A stretch of DNA of 43,388 nt from NCBI GenBank assembly GCA_965368405.1, contig CBDUMS010000019.1, positions 1 to 43,388 of the forward strand, given 5' to 3'. The notes under the pieces are model-generated. The model saw only the letters and a list, made by a program, of their open reading frames with translations, was not told the origin of the DNA and did not search any database. This DNA is from S012-113 sp965368405 (GTDB lineage Bacteria; Bacteroidota; Bacteroidia; Cytophagales; Cyclobacteriaceae). The position numbers and the translations under genes are program-made. Positions 25,359 to 35,600 of the stretch are shown here, in pieces (positions within the stretch are counted from its first letter, which is position 1; every line of letters starts with the position of its first letter).

Positions 25359-27402
25359 TTATCTTAAACTCCGTTCGTCGATTTAATCGCCGGCCTATTT
25401 TTGTGTCATTATCGCCAATAGGGTTATTCATTCCCATTCCGACGGCTTCTATTCGAAAGGCATCTATTCCATTTTCAACCAGATAGTCTTTAATCGCATC
25501 TGCCCTTCGCTGGGATAATTGTTGATTATAGGTTGCGTCGCCTGTGTTATCAGTATGTCCACTAATTTCAACCTTAATTCCAGGGTTATCTTTCATTAAG
25601 TATTGCAGATACTGGATATCTTCATAACCGTTGGGCTGGGCACTATCATGGCCAAAGAAAACATTCATGATCCCTGTATAAGTGTTTTCCAATGGATTTA
25701 ACGCCACGGTTTCATAGAGTTCATTCGTGCGCTTTTCAACTCCTAATACATGAATCATAGACTCATAAGGGAGATAGCCTTCTTTTTGGATTTTGATTCG
25801 ATATTGGGTGTGATCTTGATTAGTGAAGCTGATGGCATAGGCCTTTTCACTGTTCAGCTCTCCAGAACTCACAGTTTGTCTTTTTTGATCAACCAGTACT
25901 ACTTGTGCTTCAAGTGTATCTAAGGTTCTGGCATCAAGTAGTGTCATGATCAACGAGATTTCGGCAGCTATAGGTGTCGTTTCTACCGGTTTGCTCACTG
26001 GAGCTACAGGAGTTTCTGGCACGACAACGGGTTCTGGCTCGTCTACTTCTACTTCAATTTTTTCAACTTTTAAAAGGCTATCCAAATTAATAGGCTTCCA
26101 GCGTTGCATATTTAATTTGTAGATATCTTGCTCCCCCTTACTTGTTGATTTTACCGACGAATAATACGCATGGGACTCATCTCCGTTCAATACGAAAAAG
26201 ATATCGTTTTCAACAGAATTTATGGGGTACCCTAAATTTACCGGTCGGGTAAATTCTCCGGATTCACTTTCGCGCACAGCCCGATACAGATCGAGGTCAC
26301 CCATTCCGGCGTGACCATTTGAACTGAAATATAAATGAAGACCAGACTTGGAAATGAAAGGGGCTTCTTCGTCTCTTTCCGTATTGATTATTGGGCCAAG
26401 ATTTTCTGGCTTTCCCCAGCGACCATTATTATCAAGACGACTAATATAAATATCTGTGCCCCCATATCCCCCAGGTTTATCGCTGGTAAAGTAAAGTGAT
26501 TTTTTATCGTTCGAAATGCTAGCTGAGTTCTCGTGATACGGGGTGTTGACTAGACCTTTAATTGGTTTTGGTGTCGTCCATTTCCCATTTTCAAAATCTG
26601 ATTCAAGGATATCGCCTCCGTTTTCATCAGTATAAATATAGAGGACTGTACCATCAGGGGATAGCCCGACATCAGAATTATGATAATTTCCATTTATGGG
26701 AGAATCGAATGGTTTGGCTGCTTGCCATTGATCGTTAATATTATCAGAATAATAGATGTCTTCGTAGTATTCAAAGTCTTCGGCTACATTGGCGTTGGCG
26801 TTGTCATGCGGTCTTCTTGAAGTAAAGATTAATTTTTTTTCATCGGCCGTAATTACGGGAGCGTAATCAGGATATTCCGAATTAATTTTTTCTGAAAGGT
26901 TCGTGATATCTACATCTACAGGGTTGGCGAGATATATTTTAGCATTCCGACACTCATAGATCTTCCAGTCCAGATCATAGATTTTCCGGGCTTTTTCAAA
27001 GGATAACGATTGAGCGAGTTGCTTGCGGTAGGCAGTAAAATACTTGATGGCCGTATCAAAATTTTCACTGTACTGATGTGCCTCGCCAATTAGGTAAAGA
27101 ATCTCCTCATCAACTTCATGATTGAGATCGTATGCCTTTTTCAGGTAGGGTAGAGCTTCTTCCTTGTGTACGGTCATCAGAATAGCCTTGCCCGCCATCA
27201 AATGAGCCTCAGCAAAATCAGGATTAAAATCGGTAGCCTGAATGAACATTTCAGTAGCTTGCTTTCGTGTTGAAAACTCGAAAAGCTCCATGCCCATATT
27301 ATACATTTCTTGCGAAATTGCTAAAGAGTCTTGGGCATAAGATTTAGCATAAGCTAGTTGGAGCAAAATGCCCACCAATAGTATTTTTAACGAAGTTTTC
27401 AT
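25351..27402 (-). CDS. OmpA family protein with TPR and PD40 repeats (PorE-like)
   Basis: 683 residues with a signal peptide (about 1-24, ending YAKSYAQ). Next come TPR-like helices (about 35-140), a beta-propeller of PD40/WD40-like strands (about 175-420: YPDYAPVITADEKKLIFTSR, NSDVGLSPDGTVLYIY, NSASISNDKKSLYFTSDKPG), a Pro/Val linker and a carboxypeptidase-regulatory-like domain (about 480-560). It ends with an OmpA peptidoglycan-binding domain (565-683: EISGHTDNTG, LSQRRADAIKDYL). This order matches PorE, a T9SS component that ties the machinery to peptidoglycan, but many Bacteroidota paralogues share it. No lipobox cysteine is seen. Confidence 0.85.
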   Translation of the reverse strand: MKTSLKILLVGILLQLAYAKSYAQDSLAISQEMYNMGMELFEFSTRKQATEMFIQATDFNPDFAEAHLMAGKAILMTVHKEEALPYLKKAYDLNHEVDEEILYLIGEAHQYSENFDTAIKYFTAYRKQLAQSLSFEKARKIYDLDWKIYECRNAKIYLANPVDVDITNLSEKINSEYPDYAPVITADEKKLIFTSRRPHDNANANVAEDFEYYEDIYYSDNINDQWQAAKPFDSPINGNYHNSDVGLSPDGTVLYIYTDENGGDILESDFENGKWTTPKPIKGLVNTPYHENSASISNDKKSLYFTSDKPGGYGGTDIYISRLDNNGRWGKPENLGPIINTERDEEAPFISKSGLHLYFSSNGHAGMGDLDLYRAVRESESGEFTRPVNLGYPINSVENDIFFVLNGDESHAYYSSVKSTSKGEQDIYKLNMQRWKPINLDSLLKVEKIEVEVDEPEPVVVPETPVAPVSKPVETTPIAAEISLIMTLLDARTLDTLEAQVVLVDQKRQTVSSGELNSEKAYAISFTNQDHTQYRIKIQKEGYLPYESMIHVLGVEKRTNELYETVALNPLENTYTGIMNVFFGHDSAQPNGYEDIQYLQYLMKDNPGIKVEISGHTDNTGDATYNQQLSQRRADAIKDYLVENGIDAFRIEAVGMGMNNPIGDNDTKIGRRLNRRTEFKIIM

Positions 27403-27493
27403 TAGGCTAGGTAATCTTGAAATGGATGATATACTTCAATCCAATTTTAATACATCTAACGCCTAAAACCTAAGATTTGGCCTATTATTGCAT

Positions 27494-28309
27494 ATGCCAA
27501 AATATGCACAAGCACCTATTGGGATTTTTGATAGTGGGATCGGTGGTTTAACGGTTGCCCATGCGATTAAAAACCTGCTTCCTGATGAACAATTAATCTA
27601 TTTTGGAGACACTGCACATTTGCCATATGGCGATAAGTCGGCCGCTGCTGTTCAGGCATATAGCATTAAGATTACAGATTTATTAATACGACGAGGTTGC
27701 AAGGCAATTGTGATTGCCTGTAACACAGCCTCTTCGGTGGCCTATGAGTTGTTAACCGAGTATGCTGCCAGTCGTGCAAAAATTATTAATGTTGTAGATC
27801 CTATGGTAGAGTTGGTAACAGATGCAGCGAAACCGCGGAAAATTGGGGTAATTGGTACCCGTGGAACAATTGCCAGTGGTATCTATAAAAGCAAGTTGCA
27901 GGCAGTTAATCAATCCTTCGATGTAGCGGAGTTAGCTACACCCCTTTTTGTGCCAATGATTGAAGAAGGATTTATCCATAACCGAGTCTCGGAAGATATT
28001 ATCTCAAATTATTTGACGCAACCAGAATTGGATAACATTACGGATCTTATTCTTGGCTGCACGCATTACCCCCTTATAAAAAAGGATATTCAGAACTTCT
28101 ATTCAAATTCCGTAGCCATACATGATTCATCGATAATTACAGCCAACTACTTAAGGGTTTATTTGGAAGAAAACAATTTGCTGCGAGAGAATAGACGATC
28201 AGATAAGGATCATTTCTTTGTATCTGACTATACCAAGGATTTTGAAAATTCTGCGAACTACTTCTTTGGTAAAAATGTTCACCTAGAAGAATATAAATTA
28301 TGGGAATAG
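27494..28309 (+). CDS. murI: Glutamate racemase
   Basis: The enzyme interconverts L- and D-glutamate for peptidoglycan synthesis. The two catalytic cysteines are present: C76 in ACNTASS and C189 in LGCTHYP, with H191. The N-terminal GIFDSGIGGLTV and YFGDTAHLPYG blocks fit. I chose the ATG at 27494 (271 residues) over an in-frame TTG two codons upstream. It is divergent from the OmpA gene. Confidence 0.96.
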   Translation: MPKYAQAPIGIFDSGIGGLTVAHAIKNLLPDEQLIYFGDTAHLPYGDKSAAAVQAYSIKITDLLIRRGCKAIVIACNTASSVAYELLTEYAASRAKIINVVDPMVELVTDAAKPRKIGVIGTRGTIASGIYKSKLQAVNQSFDVAELATPLFVPMIEEGFIHNRVSEDIISNYLTQPELDNITDLILGCTHYPLIKKDIQNFYSNSVAIHDSSIITANYLRVYLEENNLLRENRRSDKDHFFVSDYTKDFENSANYFFGKNVHLEEYKLWE

Positions 28310-28383
28310 TTAATAATTTTTTAGATTAATGACATTACCTCATTTTAAGTATTTACTTTTGAAACTCAAGTGCCCGGGTTCGA

Positions 28384-30270
28384 ATGAGTGATGTAATTAA
28401 ACATGAGTGTGGGATTGCTTTAATCCGACTCCGTAAGCCTCTGGCTTACTACATAGAAAAGTACGGAACGCCTACCTATGCAGCTAAAAAGCTGTATTTG
28501 CTTATGGAAAAGCAAAAGAATAGGGGGCAGGATGGCGCAGGCGTTGCCAATATCAAATTACATCAAGAACCTGGATTCAAATATATTAGCCGTTACCGCT
28601 CGGTCGATAAAGATCCTATTTCAAACATCTTTGGTAAGATTGATCGAAAATACATTAAGGCAGGTAAGCATGGTGGGGAAAATTTTTTAGATGAATACTG
28701 GCTTACTAAAAACATAGCTTTTACCGGTGAGCTATGGTTGGGACATCTTCGCTATGGTACTCATGGTAAAAATAGCATCGAAAATTGTCACCCTTTATTG
28801 CGGCAGAACAACTGGCGTAGCAGAAGTTTGGCAATGGCAGGAAACTTTAACATGACCAACGTTGATCAGCTGGTGCAAATTCTTATTGACCTGGGTCAGC
28901 ATCCAAAGGAGAAGTCGGATACTGTGACTGTTTTGGAAAAGATTGGTCATTTTCTGGATGAAGAGAATCAAACGATATTTAATAAATACAAAGGGAAATA
29001 CTCCAATACGGAAATTGCTGAGATCATCAGTAACGAGCTGGATTTAGCGAAAGTCCTTAAGCGGTCTTGTAAAGATTTTGATGGGGGGTATGCAATGGCC
29101 GGGCTAACAGGCTATGGGGCAGCTTTTGTCGCTCGCGATCCGGCAGGTATTCGTCCTGCATATTATTATGCTGATGATGAGGTTGTTGTGGTAGCGTCGG
29201 AAAAACCGGCAATTAAAACGGCCTTTAACGTCGATTACTCAGAGATTCATGAAATTCAACCGGCGCACGCCTTGATCATCAATAAAAATGGTGAATACGA
29301 GGAGAAGCAGTTTATTAAAAAGCTAGAGAAAAAATCGTGCAGCTTTGAGCGTATTTATTTCTCACGCGGTACCGATCCCGATATTTATAAAGAGCGCAAG
29401 ATGCTGGGTCGTTTGCTGGTGCCGCAGATTCTACGATCTATCAACTTCGACTTAAAGCATACAGTATTCTCTTATATTCCTAATACTGCCGAAACGGCCT
29501 TTTTAGGAATGATAGAAGGCGTAGAAGATTATATCTCCGATATGCGGCGCGAGGTTATTCTAGATGAAAAGCCACGTTTGGATTCTGTAGAGGAGTTATT
29601 GGGTTTTAGACCACGCGTCGAGAAACTAGTGCTTAAGGACGTTAAGATGAGAACCTTTATCACCGACGATGCCGATCGTGATGATTTAGTAGCGCACGTT
29701 TACGATAGCACCTACGAGGTAATTGAAAAAGGAGTGGATACTATTGTAATTCTCGACGATTCGATTGTTCGTGGCACAACACTTGAAAAAAGTATTCTTA
29801 CAATTCTTTCCAGATTAGAACCAAAGAAGATAGTAATTGTATCATCTGCTCCACAAATTCGATTTCCGGACTGCTATGGTATAGATATGTCTAAAATGAA
29901 TGAATTTGTGGCCTTCAGAGCTCTGATTGCCCTTATTAAGGATAATAACCTGGAACATAAACTCGAAGAGACTTACGAACAGTGCAAGTTAGCGGTTGAG
30001 AATAACGACCCAGTAAACTATGTCAATCAACTCTACGACCTATTTTCGGTGGAGCAGATTTCTAACAAGATTGGTGAGATCGTTAAACCAAAAATCTTAA
30101 ATTCAGATTTGGAGATAGTTTATCAGACAGTTGATGCTCTTCATAAAGCTATTCCTAATCACTCAGGAGACTGGTACTTTACGGGCGATTTCCCTACTCC
30201 CGGAGGCAACAGGGTCGTGAATAAGGCTTTCGTTAACTATATGGAAGGTAAGCTTGTAAGGGCGTATTAG
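28384..30270 (+). CDS. purF: Amidophosphoribosyltransferase-type protein (PurF family)
   Basis: PurF transfers the amide of glutamine to PRPP, the first step of purine synthesis. The N-terminal class II glutamine amidotransferase domain starts at C9 (HECGIALIRL) and contains KNRGQDGAGVA and GHLRYGTHG. The C-terminal phosphoribosyltransferase domain has the PRPP motif VILDDSIVRGTT (about 455-466). At 628 residues it is longer than standard PurF (about 470-510); Bacteroidota often carry such a long form, sometimes besides a normal purF. The catalytic cysteine is preceded by eight residues that would need removal if a free N-terminal Cys is used. Confidence 0.85.
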   Translation: MSDVIKHECGIALIRLRKPLAYYIEKYGTPTYAAKKLYLLMEKQKNRGQDGAGVANIKLHQEPGFKYISRYRSVDKDPISNIFGKIDRKYIKAGKHGGENFLDEYWLTKNIAFTGELWLGHLRYGTHGKNSIENCHPLLRQNNWRSRSLAMAGNFNMTNVDQLVQILIDLGQHPKEKSDTVTVLEKIGHFLDEENQTIFNKYKGKYSNTEIAEIISNELDLAKVLKRSCKDFDGGYAMAGLTGYGAAFVARDPAGIRPAYYYADDEVVVVASEKPAIKTAFNVDYSEIHEIQPAHALIINKNGEYEEKQFIKKLEKKSCSFERIYFSRGTDPDIYKERKMLGRLLVPQILRSINFDLKHTVFSYIPNTAETAFLGMIEGVEDYISDMRREVILDEKPRLDSVEELLGFRPRVEKLVLKDVKMRTFITDDADRDDLVAHVYDSTYEVIEKGVDTIVILDDSIVRGTTLEKSILTILSRLEPKKIVIVSSAPQIRFPDCYGIDMSKMNEFVAFRALIALIKDNNLEHKLEETYEQCKLAVENNDPVNYVNQLYDLFSVEQISNKIGEIVKPKILNSDLEIVYQTVDALHKAIPNHSGDWYFTGDFPTPGGNRVVNKAFVNYMEGKLVRAY

Positions 30271-30286
30271 GAAGATGATAGTCCGG

Positions 30287-30314
30287 AGACGGTAGACTGA
30301 AGACGGTAGACTGA
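30287..30314. repeat. 14-base tandem repeat (agacggtagactga x2)
   Basis: Two exact copies of agacggtagactga, at 30287-30300 and 30301-30314, then a decaying third start (agaccgaagat). It lies between purF and the IscA-type gene and has no coding role. Confidence 0.85.
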
Positions 30315-30361
30315 AGACCGAAGATATAAAACAATAAACATCGAAAATCTCAGATCTACAG

Positions 30362-30403
30362 TCTAATATCTCAAGACTTAAATCTAATATCTCAAGTCTT
30401 AAA
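30362..30403. repeat. 21-base tandem repeat with inverted core
   Basis: Two copies, 30362-30382 and 30383-30403, differ at one base: the core reads aagactt in the first and aagtctt in the second. The cores are reverse complements of each other, so they can also pair as a 7-base stem. The words resemble those at 1-36. Confidence 0.8.
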
Positions 30404-30411
30404 TCTGTTTC

Positions 30412-30738
30412 CTACACCGCAAAACTTTCGCCACAGCCGCAGGTTCTCGAGGCGTTAGGGTTTATGAACTGAAACCCTTTCCCGTTTAGACCATCTGAAA
30501 AATCGAGCGTTGTGCCGAGCAGATACAATAAGCTTTTTTTGTCCACAAGTATCTTTAGCCCTCGATCTTCGAAAATCTCATCTTTTTCGCTGATTTCACC
30601 ATCAAAGCGGAGGTCGTACATTAATCCTGAACAGCCACCACCCTCAACGGCTACGCGAAGATTATGTGAATCTGGGTGGCCTTCTTCTTTCTTTAAATCT
30701 GCCAGTCTGGCTATAGCTTTTTCTGTAATGTTAATCAT
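30412..30738 (-). CDS. Iron-sulfur cluster carrier protein, IscA/ErpA (HesB) family
   Basis: A-type carrier that passes Fe-S clusters to apoproteins. The three conserved cysteines are present: C36 in GGGCSGLMY, and C100 and C102 in the C-terminal RTCGCGESF. The 108 residues match the family. It follows a small hypothetical gene by 4 bases. Which member (IscA, ErpA or SufA) cannot be decided. The window has Fe-S clients such as formate dehydrogenase. Confidence 0.95.
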   Translation of the reverse strand: MINITEKAIARLADLKKEEGHPDSHNLRVAVEGGGCSGLMYDLRFDGEISEKDEIFEDRGLKILVDKKSLLYLLGTTLDFSDGLNGKGFQFINPNASRTCGCGESFAV

Positions 30739-30742
30739 ACGT

Positions 30743-31150
30743 TTATGTAATTGGATTTAGAACAACACTAAAAACAGTGATATTGTTCATGTCTCGGCCA
30801 TAATAAAGTTTATCCAGCGCTTCATATACATTGCTGGCTCGGAAATAGGAAGTATGAAGCTCTTTGTCGCCTTTTATAGTCCACTGAATGGTGTATGGGC
30901 TATCCTTTTCACGATAATTTCGCACATATTCCAGCATCATTTTCAAGGCATCAAGTTTTTCGTAACTCAGGGTGCTATGAAATAAAAACGACTGGTTATG
31001 ACGTGGGTTGATCGTGATTAAATCAACCTTTACCTTGCCGTCCATCGTGCTATAATTGAAGACCAATGAATTGCTTGAAAGACCCAAATGATTTTGGATT
31101 TCTTTTTGAATTCTGGCCAGCTCAATATGTATGTCGGTAGTTTGCTCCAT
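30743..31150 (-). CDS. Small soluble protein, unknown
   Basis: 135 residues, no signal peptide, membrane segment or cysteine. A helical N-terminus (HIELARIQKEIQNHLGL) is followed by beta-rich sequence (KVKVDLITINPRHNQSFLFH). No family is recognised. It starts the transcript with the IscA-type gene 4 bases downstream and is divergent from the methylmalonyl-CoA epimerase gene, so an Fe-S connection is possible but unproven. Confidence 0.75.
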   Translation of the reverse strand: MEQTTDIHIELARIQKEIQNHLGLSSNSLVFNYSTMDGKVKVDLITINPRHNQSFLFHSTLSYEKLDALKMMLEYVRNYREKDSPYTIQWTIKGDKELHTSYFRASNVYEALDKLYYGRDMNNITVFSVVLNPIT

Positions 31151-31179
31151 GGTTTCCTCTATTCTAACAAAATAGCTTC

Positions 31180-31187
31180 TATCTTTG
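31180..31187 (+). promoter_or_regulatory. Bacteroidota-type -7 box (TATCTTTG) before mce
   Basis: TATCTTTG matches TAnnTTTG and lies 46 bases upstream of the epimerase start, in an 83-base divergent region. No clear TTG at -33 is seen. Confidence 0.4.
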
Positions 31188-31233
31188 TTCTCAATAGAAA
31201 AAATTTTTGCTTGTACTACAAAACTAGTGAAAT

Positions 31234-31635
31234 ATGAATAAAATTGAACACATTGGTATAGCAGTTAAAGATTTAAATGCTGCGAAAGTAAAGTTCGAAA
31301 AATTACTGGGTTCAGAGGCTTATAAAACGGAATCGGTAGAATCGGAAGGTGTCACCACCATGTTTTTTAAAGTAGGAGAGGTCAAGATAGAACTTCTGCA
31401 AGCAACAAAGGAAGATTCGGCGATCGCAAAGTTTATTGAGCGCAAGGGAGAGGGTATCCATCACATTGCTTTTGATGTTGATAATGTCGAGGAGAAATCT
31501 GCCCAGTTAATCAAGGATGAGTTTATTGTGTTAAATGAAAATCCGAAGGCTGGCGCCGATAATAAGATGATCAATTTTATTCACCCCAAGAGCACCAATG
31601 GTGTTTTGGTAGAACTTTGCGAAGATAAGCACTAA
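31234..31635 (+). CDS. mce: Methylmalonyl-CoA epimerase
   Basis: The enzyme interconverts the (S)- and (R)-methylmalonyl-CoA epimers on the propionyl-CoA/succinyl-CoA route. It is a VOC-fold protein of 133 residues with likely metal ligands H6 (KIEHIGIAV), E53 (KIELLQ), H76 or H77 (GIHHIAFDV) and E127 (VLVELCE). The family ending HPKSTNGVLVEL is present. thiL begins 3 bases after its stop. Confidence 0.93.
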   Translation: MNKIEHIGIAVKDLNAAKVKFEKLLGSEAYKTESVESEGVTTMFFKVGEVKIELLQATKEDSAIAKFIERKGEGIHHIAFDVDNVEEKSAQLIKDEFIVLNENPKAGADNKMINFIHPKSTNGVLVELCEDKH

Positions 31636-31638
31636 ACA

Positions 31639-32679
31639 ATGGAAGAAAATAAACGAAATGAACTGGACGAAATTGGCGAATTTGGTCTAATAGACCGGAT
31701 AAGCAGTAAGTTTGAAAACAGGCAGCCCAGCACGGTTTTGGGCATCGGCGACGACGCTGCGCTAATTGATGCGGGCGGAGAGCTACAGGTTATTTCTACT
31801 GATATTTTGACCGAAGGTATTCATTTCGATCTTTCTTACTACCCGGTTAAGCATTTAGGTTATAAGTCGGTAGCGGTAAACGTGTCGGATATTGCGGCAA
31901 TGAATGCAATACCAAGCCAGATAACCGTAAGTATTGCGGTAAGCAACCGGTTTTCATTACAGGCTATCGATGAGTTCTATGAAGGCGTAAAGTCTGCCTG
32001 CGATCATTATAATATTGACCTTGTTGGCGGCGATACTACTTCTTCTGCTGCCGGGGTATTTATTTCTATTACGGCCATTGGTCATGTGCCAAAAGATAAA
32101 GTTGTAAAGCGTTCGGGAGCTGGAGATCAAGATATAATTTGTGCAACAGGCGATCTAGGCGGAGCTTACATCGGGCTTCAGGTTTTGGCTCGAGAAAAGC
32201 AGGTTTTCCTGGCTAACCCGGATATCCAACCCCAATTAGACAAATACGAGTATGTAGTGGGCAGACAACTTAAACCGGAAGCGCGTCTAGATATAATCCA
32301 TGAGTTGCGGGAATCGAATGTTATCCCTACATCCATGATAGATATCAGCGACGGGCTTGCATCTGAGCTTTTGCACTTGAATAAACACTCAGGGTTAGGT
32401 CTGCGTATCTTCGAAGAGCATTTGCCTATCGATAATCAGACCTATGAGACGGCTGTTGAATTTAATTTGGACCCGATTACCTGTGTGCTTAATGGGGGTG
32501 AGGATTATGAATTACTTTTCACTATTAAGCAAGATGATCATGAGAAGCTTAAGAAGCATCCTGATATTCATTTTATTGGCCATATGGATAAAACCGAACC
32601 AGTGCCTGGTCTAGTGACTAAAAATGGCAGTCTAATACCATTACAAGCTCAGGGCTGGAATCATTTTAAAGATAAATAA
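31639..32679 (+). CDS. thiL: Thiamine-monophosphate kinase
   Basis: ThiL phosphorylates thiamine monophosphate to thiamine diphosphate. The N-terminal AIR-synthase-like motif is seen as LGIGDDAALID (35-44), then STDILTEGIHFDLSYYP, KSVAVNVSDIAAMNA and VGGDTTSS; the C-terminal half has MIDISDGLASELLHL and NGGEDYELLF. The 346-residue length is normal. It shares a transcript with mce and converges on the giant adhesin gene with only two bases between stop codons. Confidence 0.95.
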   Translation: MEENKRNELDEIGEFGLIDRISSKFENRQPSTVLGIGDDAALIDAGGELQVISTDILTEGIHFDLSYYPVKHLGYKSVAVNVSDIAAMNAIPSQITVSIAVSNRFSLQAIDEFYEGVKSACDHYNIDLVGGDTTSSAAGVFISITAIGHVPKDKVVKRSGAGDQDIICATGDLGGAYIGLQVLAREKQVFLANPDIQPQLDKYEYVVGRQLKPEARLDIIHELRESNVIPTSMIDISDGLASELLHLNKHSGLGLRIFEEHLPIDNQTYETAVEFNLDPITCVLNGGEDYELLFTIKQDDHEKLKKHPDIHFIGHMDKTEPVPGLVTKNGSLIPLQAQGWNHFKDK

Positions 32680-32681
32680 GT

Positions 32682-35600
32682 CTATTTCCGAAGCGTAAAG
32701 AATCCGTTTATGACCGGAGAGCCATCTTTTAGGTCTATTTTATAGAAGTAGGTGCCCGATGGTAATTCGCCATTGCCGCCACGATTCGAATTACCTTCGA
32801 ATACATTGGCGATATTATCGTAACCATCCATTTCAAACACAATATCACCCCAACGGTTTAATATTACTACCGTATTAGCAGGAAAGAACTCAACATTCTC
32901 CAGTTCAAGATAATCGTGTTTGCCATCACCATTAGGCGAGACAGCATTATAAACGATCACTTTTGGTACCGCTATTTCTATCGTAATGATTTCTGAGGTG
33001 CACAATCCATCGAAATCGCAAATTTCTATTGTAAGCTGATCTGTTCCTACAAAGTCTATTCCGGTATAATCAACGGTAAGATTGCCATCGGTATCGAAAA
33101 AAGCGTTTGCTCCGCTCGTAGGCTGAACGATTACTTTGAGTGAAGAAAGATCGATATTGCCATTCTTATCCGTGATTCCAGAGAGAACATCTACGGTAAC
33201 AACGCCACCAGGTTGGCCGTTGGCAGGAGGTATATCTACTTCAGGAGGTTCGTTAGTTAGGTTAATTGTTGCTAAACCCGCACTGCATAAACCGCACTGA
33301 TTACAAACCTCAAATTCGAAACTATCCGTTCCGCCATTTCCTTCATTCGAAGTATAGCTAATTGTACCGTCGGCGTTAATAGTAGCCGATCCTTTTGTGG
33401 GTAGTATTAAAAGTGTTGTCGTAAGCACATCGCCAGTATTAAAACTGCCTCCTAAAGTAGGATCAATTATACTAGTTTCTCCTACATTTTGAGTCGCACT
33501 TTGATCTACTACTGCAATGGGTTGACTTATTGCAATTGTTAGCGGATCTGATACCGAAATACAGGCAGCGGTTGCTACGGAAGTAAGGGTGAGGGTAACG
33601 GTTCCTGTTGCAATATCTGATGTACCGAGTGTATAATCGGCCGTGAGGCTATTAATATCATCAAAACTTCCATCACCGGTCGACGACCAGGTAGCCGATA
33701 GGGCCGAGCCACCTAAAGTTCCAGATAATGTCACCAATTCGTTAGCACACACGGCTTGATCTACTCCTGCATCTACGGTCGGTGTAGCATCGATACTAAC
33801 TACCAGAGATGAGCTGGCAGCTATACAGGATCCTGCTCCATCAGGATCGTCCGTAGTGGCTATTAAGGTTACTGTGCCAGTGCTCACATCGGTTGTGCCG
33901 GGTGTATAGTTTGCTGTAAGATTGTTGCTATTGTCGAAGGTTCCATCGCCAGAAGTCGTCCACGTTAGTGTTGAAGCACTACCTCCTATAACCGCATTCA
34001 CATTTGCAGCATCTCCTTCACAAATCGTAAAATCAGAATCAACACTTACTGTAGGCTGCGGTCCAATCGTAATAATAAGATCATCCGAAGCTGGCAAACA
34101 TAGACCCGGGCCATCAGGATCGTCGCTAGTAATGGTAATCGTTACTGACCCATTGGTAATATCGTTTGTGCCAGGGGTATATTGTGCAGAGGCAGAGGTA
34201 TTATTATCAAAAGTACCATCGCCTGACGTGGACCAGGTTAGGGTAGAAGCGGCCCCGCCAATTACACCATTCAGATTTATGACGTTTCCTTCACAAACGG
34301 TTTGATCAAGCCCTGCATCGGCTGTTGGTGGTGTAAGACATGAGACAAGACCTCGTAAATCGAGAGCAATAAATGATGATCCTGCTGGGTCAGTAGGATA
34401 GTTAGTAGGATATAAGGTTACCGTGAACACACTTTCTTTAACAGTGCCGTCGAGGTTCGATCGCATAACTGCGGCTGGTACCGTTCCGTTGCTTGCGCCG
34501 CGGCACATCCAGTATAGTTTACTGTTAATTGGGTCTAAATCTAAGCCACGTATTTCGCCTGTTGTGGTAAACGAAGCAGGAGCGCTGTAGGGAGCGGCTT
34601 CTGTTAATACATTATAATATATAGCTCCAGGAAGATCTTCTTCTCCAGTTGCCCAATAAACAACGTTATTGGTTAAGTCTACTTCCACATCTCTGAAGTA
34701 AACAGGATTGACAATTGATGTACTGGTATAGACGAGTTGTTCTAGATTGGACCCATTTAGGTCTGATCGGTACAATCTGGAATCCTGATCTGTGGCCGTT
34801 AAATTTGTTGTGAAATAAATTTTGTTATTGGTTAAATCAAGGTCAATACCAAATGGTTCTTCAAAACCAAGATCTATAAGTTCAATCGGGTTAGTGCCAT
34901 CTAGATTTACCCGTACGATTTTGTTCGTAAACCCGGTTTCGGCATTGGCATAGGTAAAGTATATATGTCCATTAGCTAAATCGAGAGCAAGATCATAAAG
35001 TCCTCCAGCTGAGCCAGGATTATAATCGACAAGGACGGTAGGTCCAGAGGCTAGGCCACCAGCGCCAATTTCACCAGTAATTATTTCTGCCTGAGCCGCG
35101 TCGGTCCAATAAAGTCGATTGGCTGCAGTATCGATAACTAGTCCTGAGATTTCATCTGCAAAACCAGAATAATAGCGAGAGAAATCATTGCCATCCAGAT
35201 CTGTACGATGGATTTCATCATCGTTGAAGGCATCACCAATGTTTTCCGTCCAATAGATATGAGGCGGTGCCACAATGCTACCAGTAACCTGGAAATCGAA
35301 GATAGGTTCATCATCATCGTCGGAGACAATCGAGATCGTTTCAGTGAAGACGCCGAGGGTTGAGCCATCGAGTGTTATTGTTAATTGAAAACTATCGAAA
35401 ATGGCATCTATTTCAGCATTGAGTATAATTGGGCTGGTTGGGCTAAGCGTAAAGGACGTTCCTGATATGCTAATAGAGGAGATGTCAAGATCGACAGGAT
35501 TGTAGTTGAGTACGGTAATTTGATAGGTAAGATCCGTGCCCTCATTCGAAGCACCAATATCAAGTGGTGCCGCCTGACCGTCAAAAATTTCTGGAGAAAA

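Noticed and set aside
30373..30400. Terminator after purF from the aagactt/aagtctt pair
   Set aside because: The 7-base stem has a 14-base loop and is not followed by a T run; it is better explained as a diverged tandem repeat.
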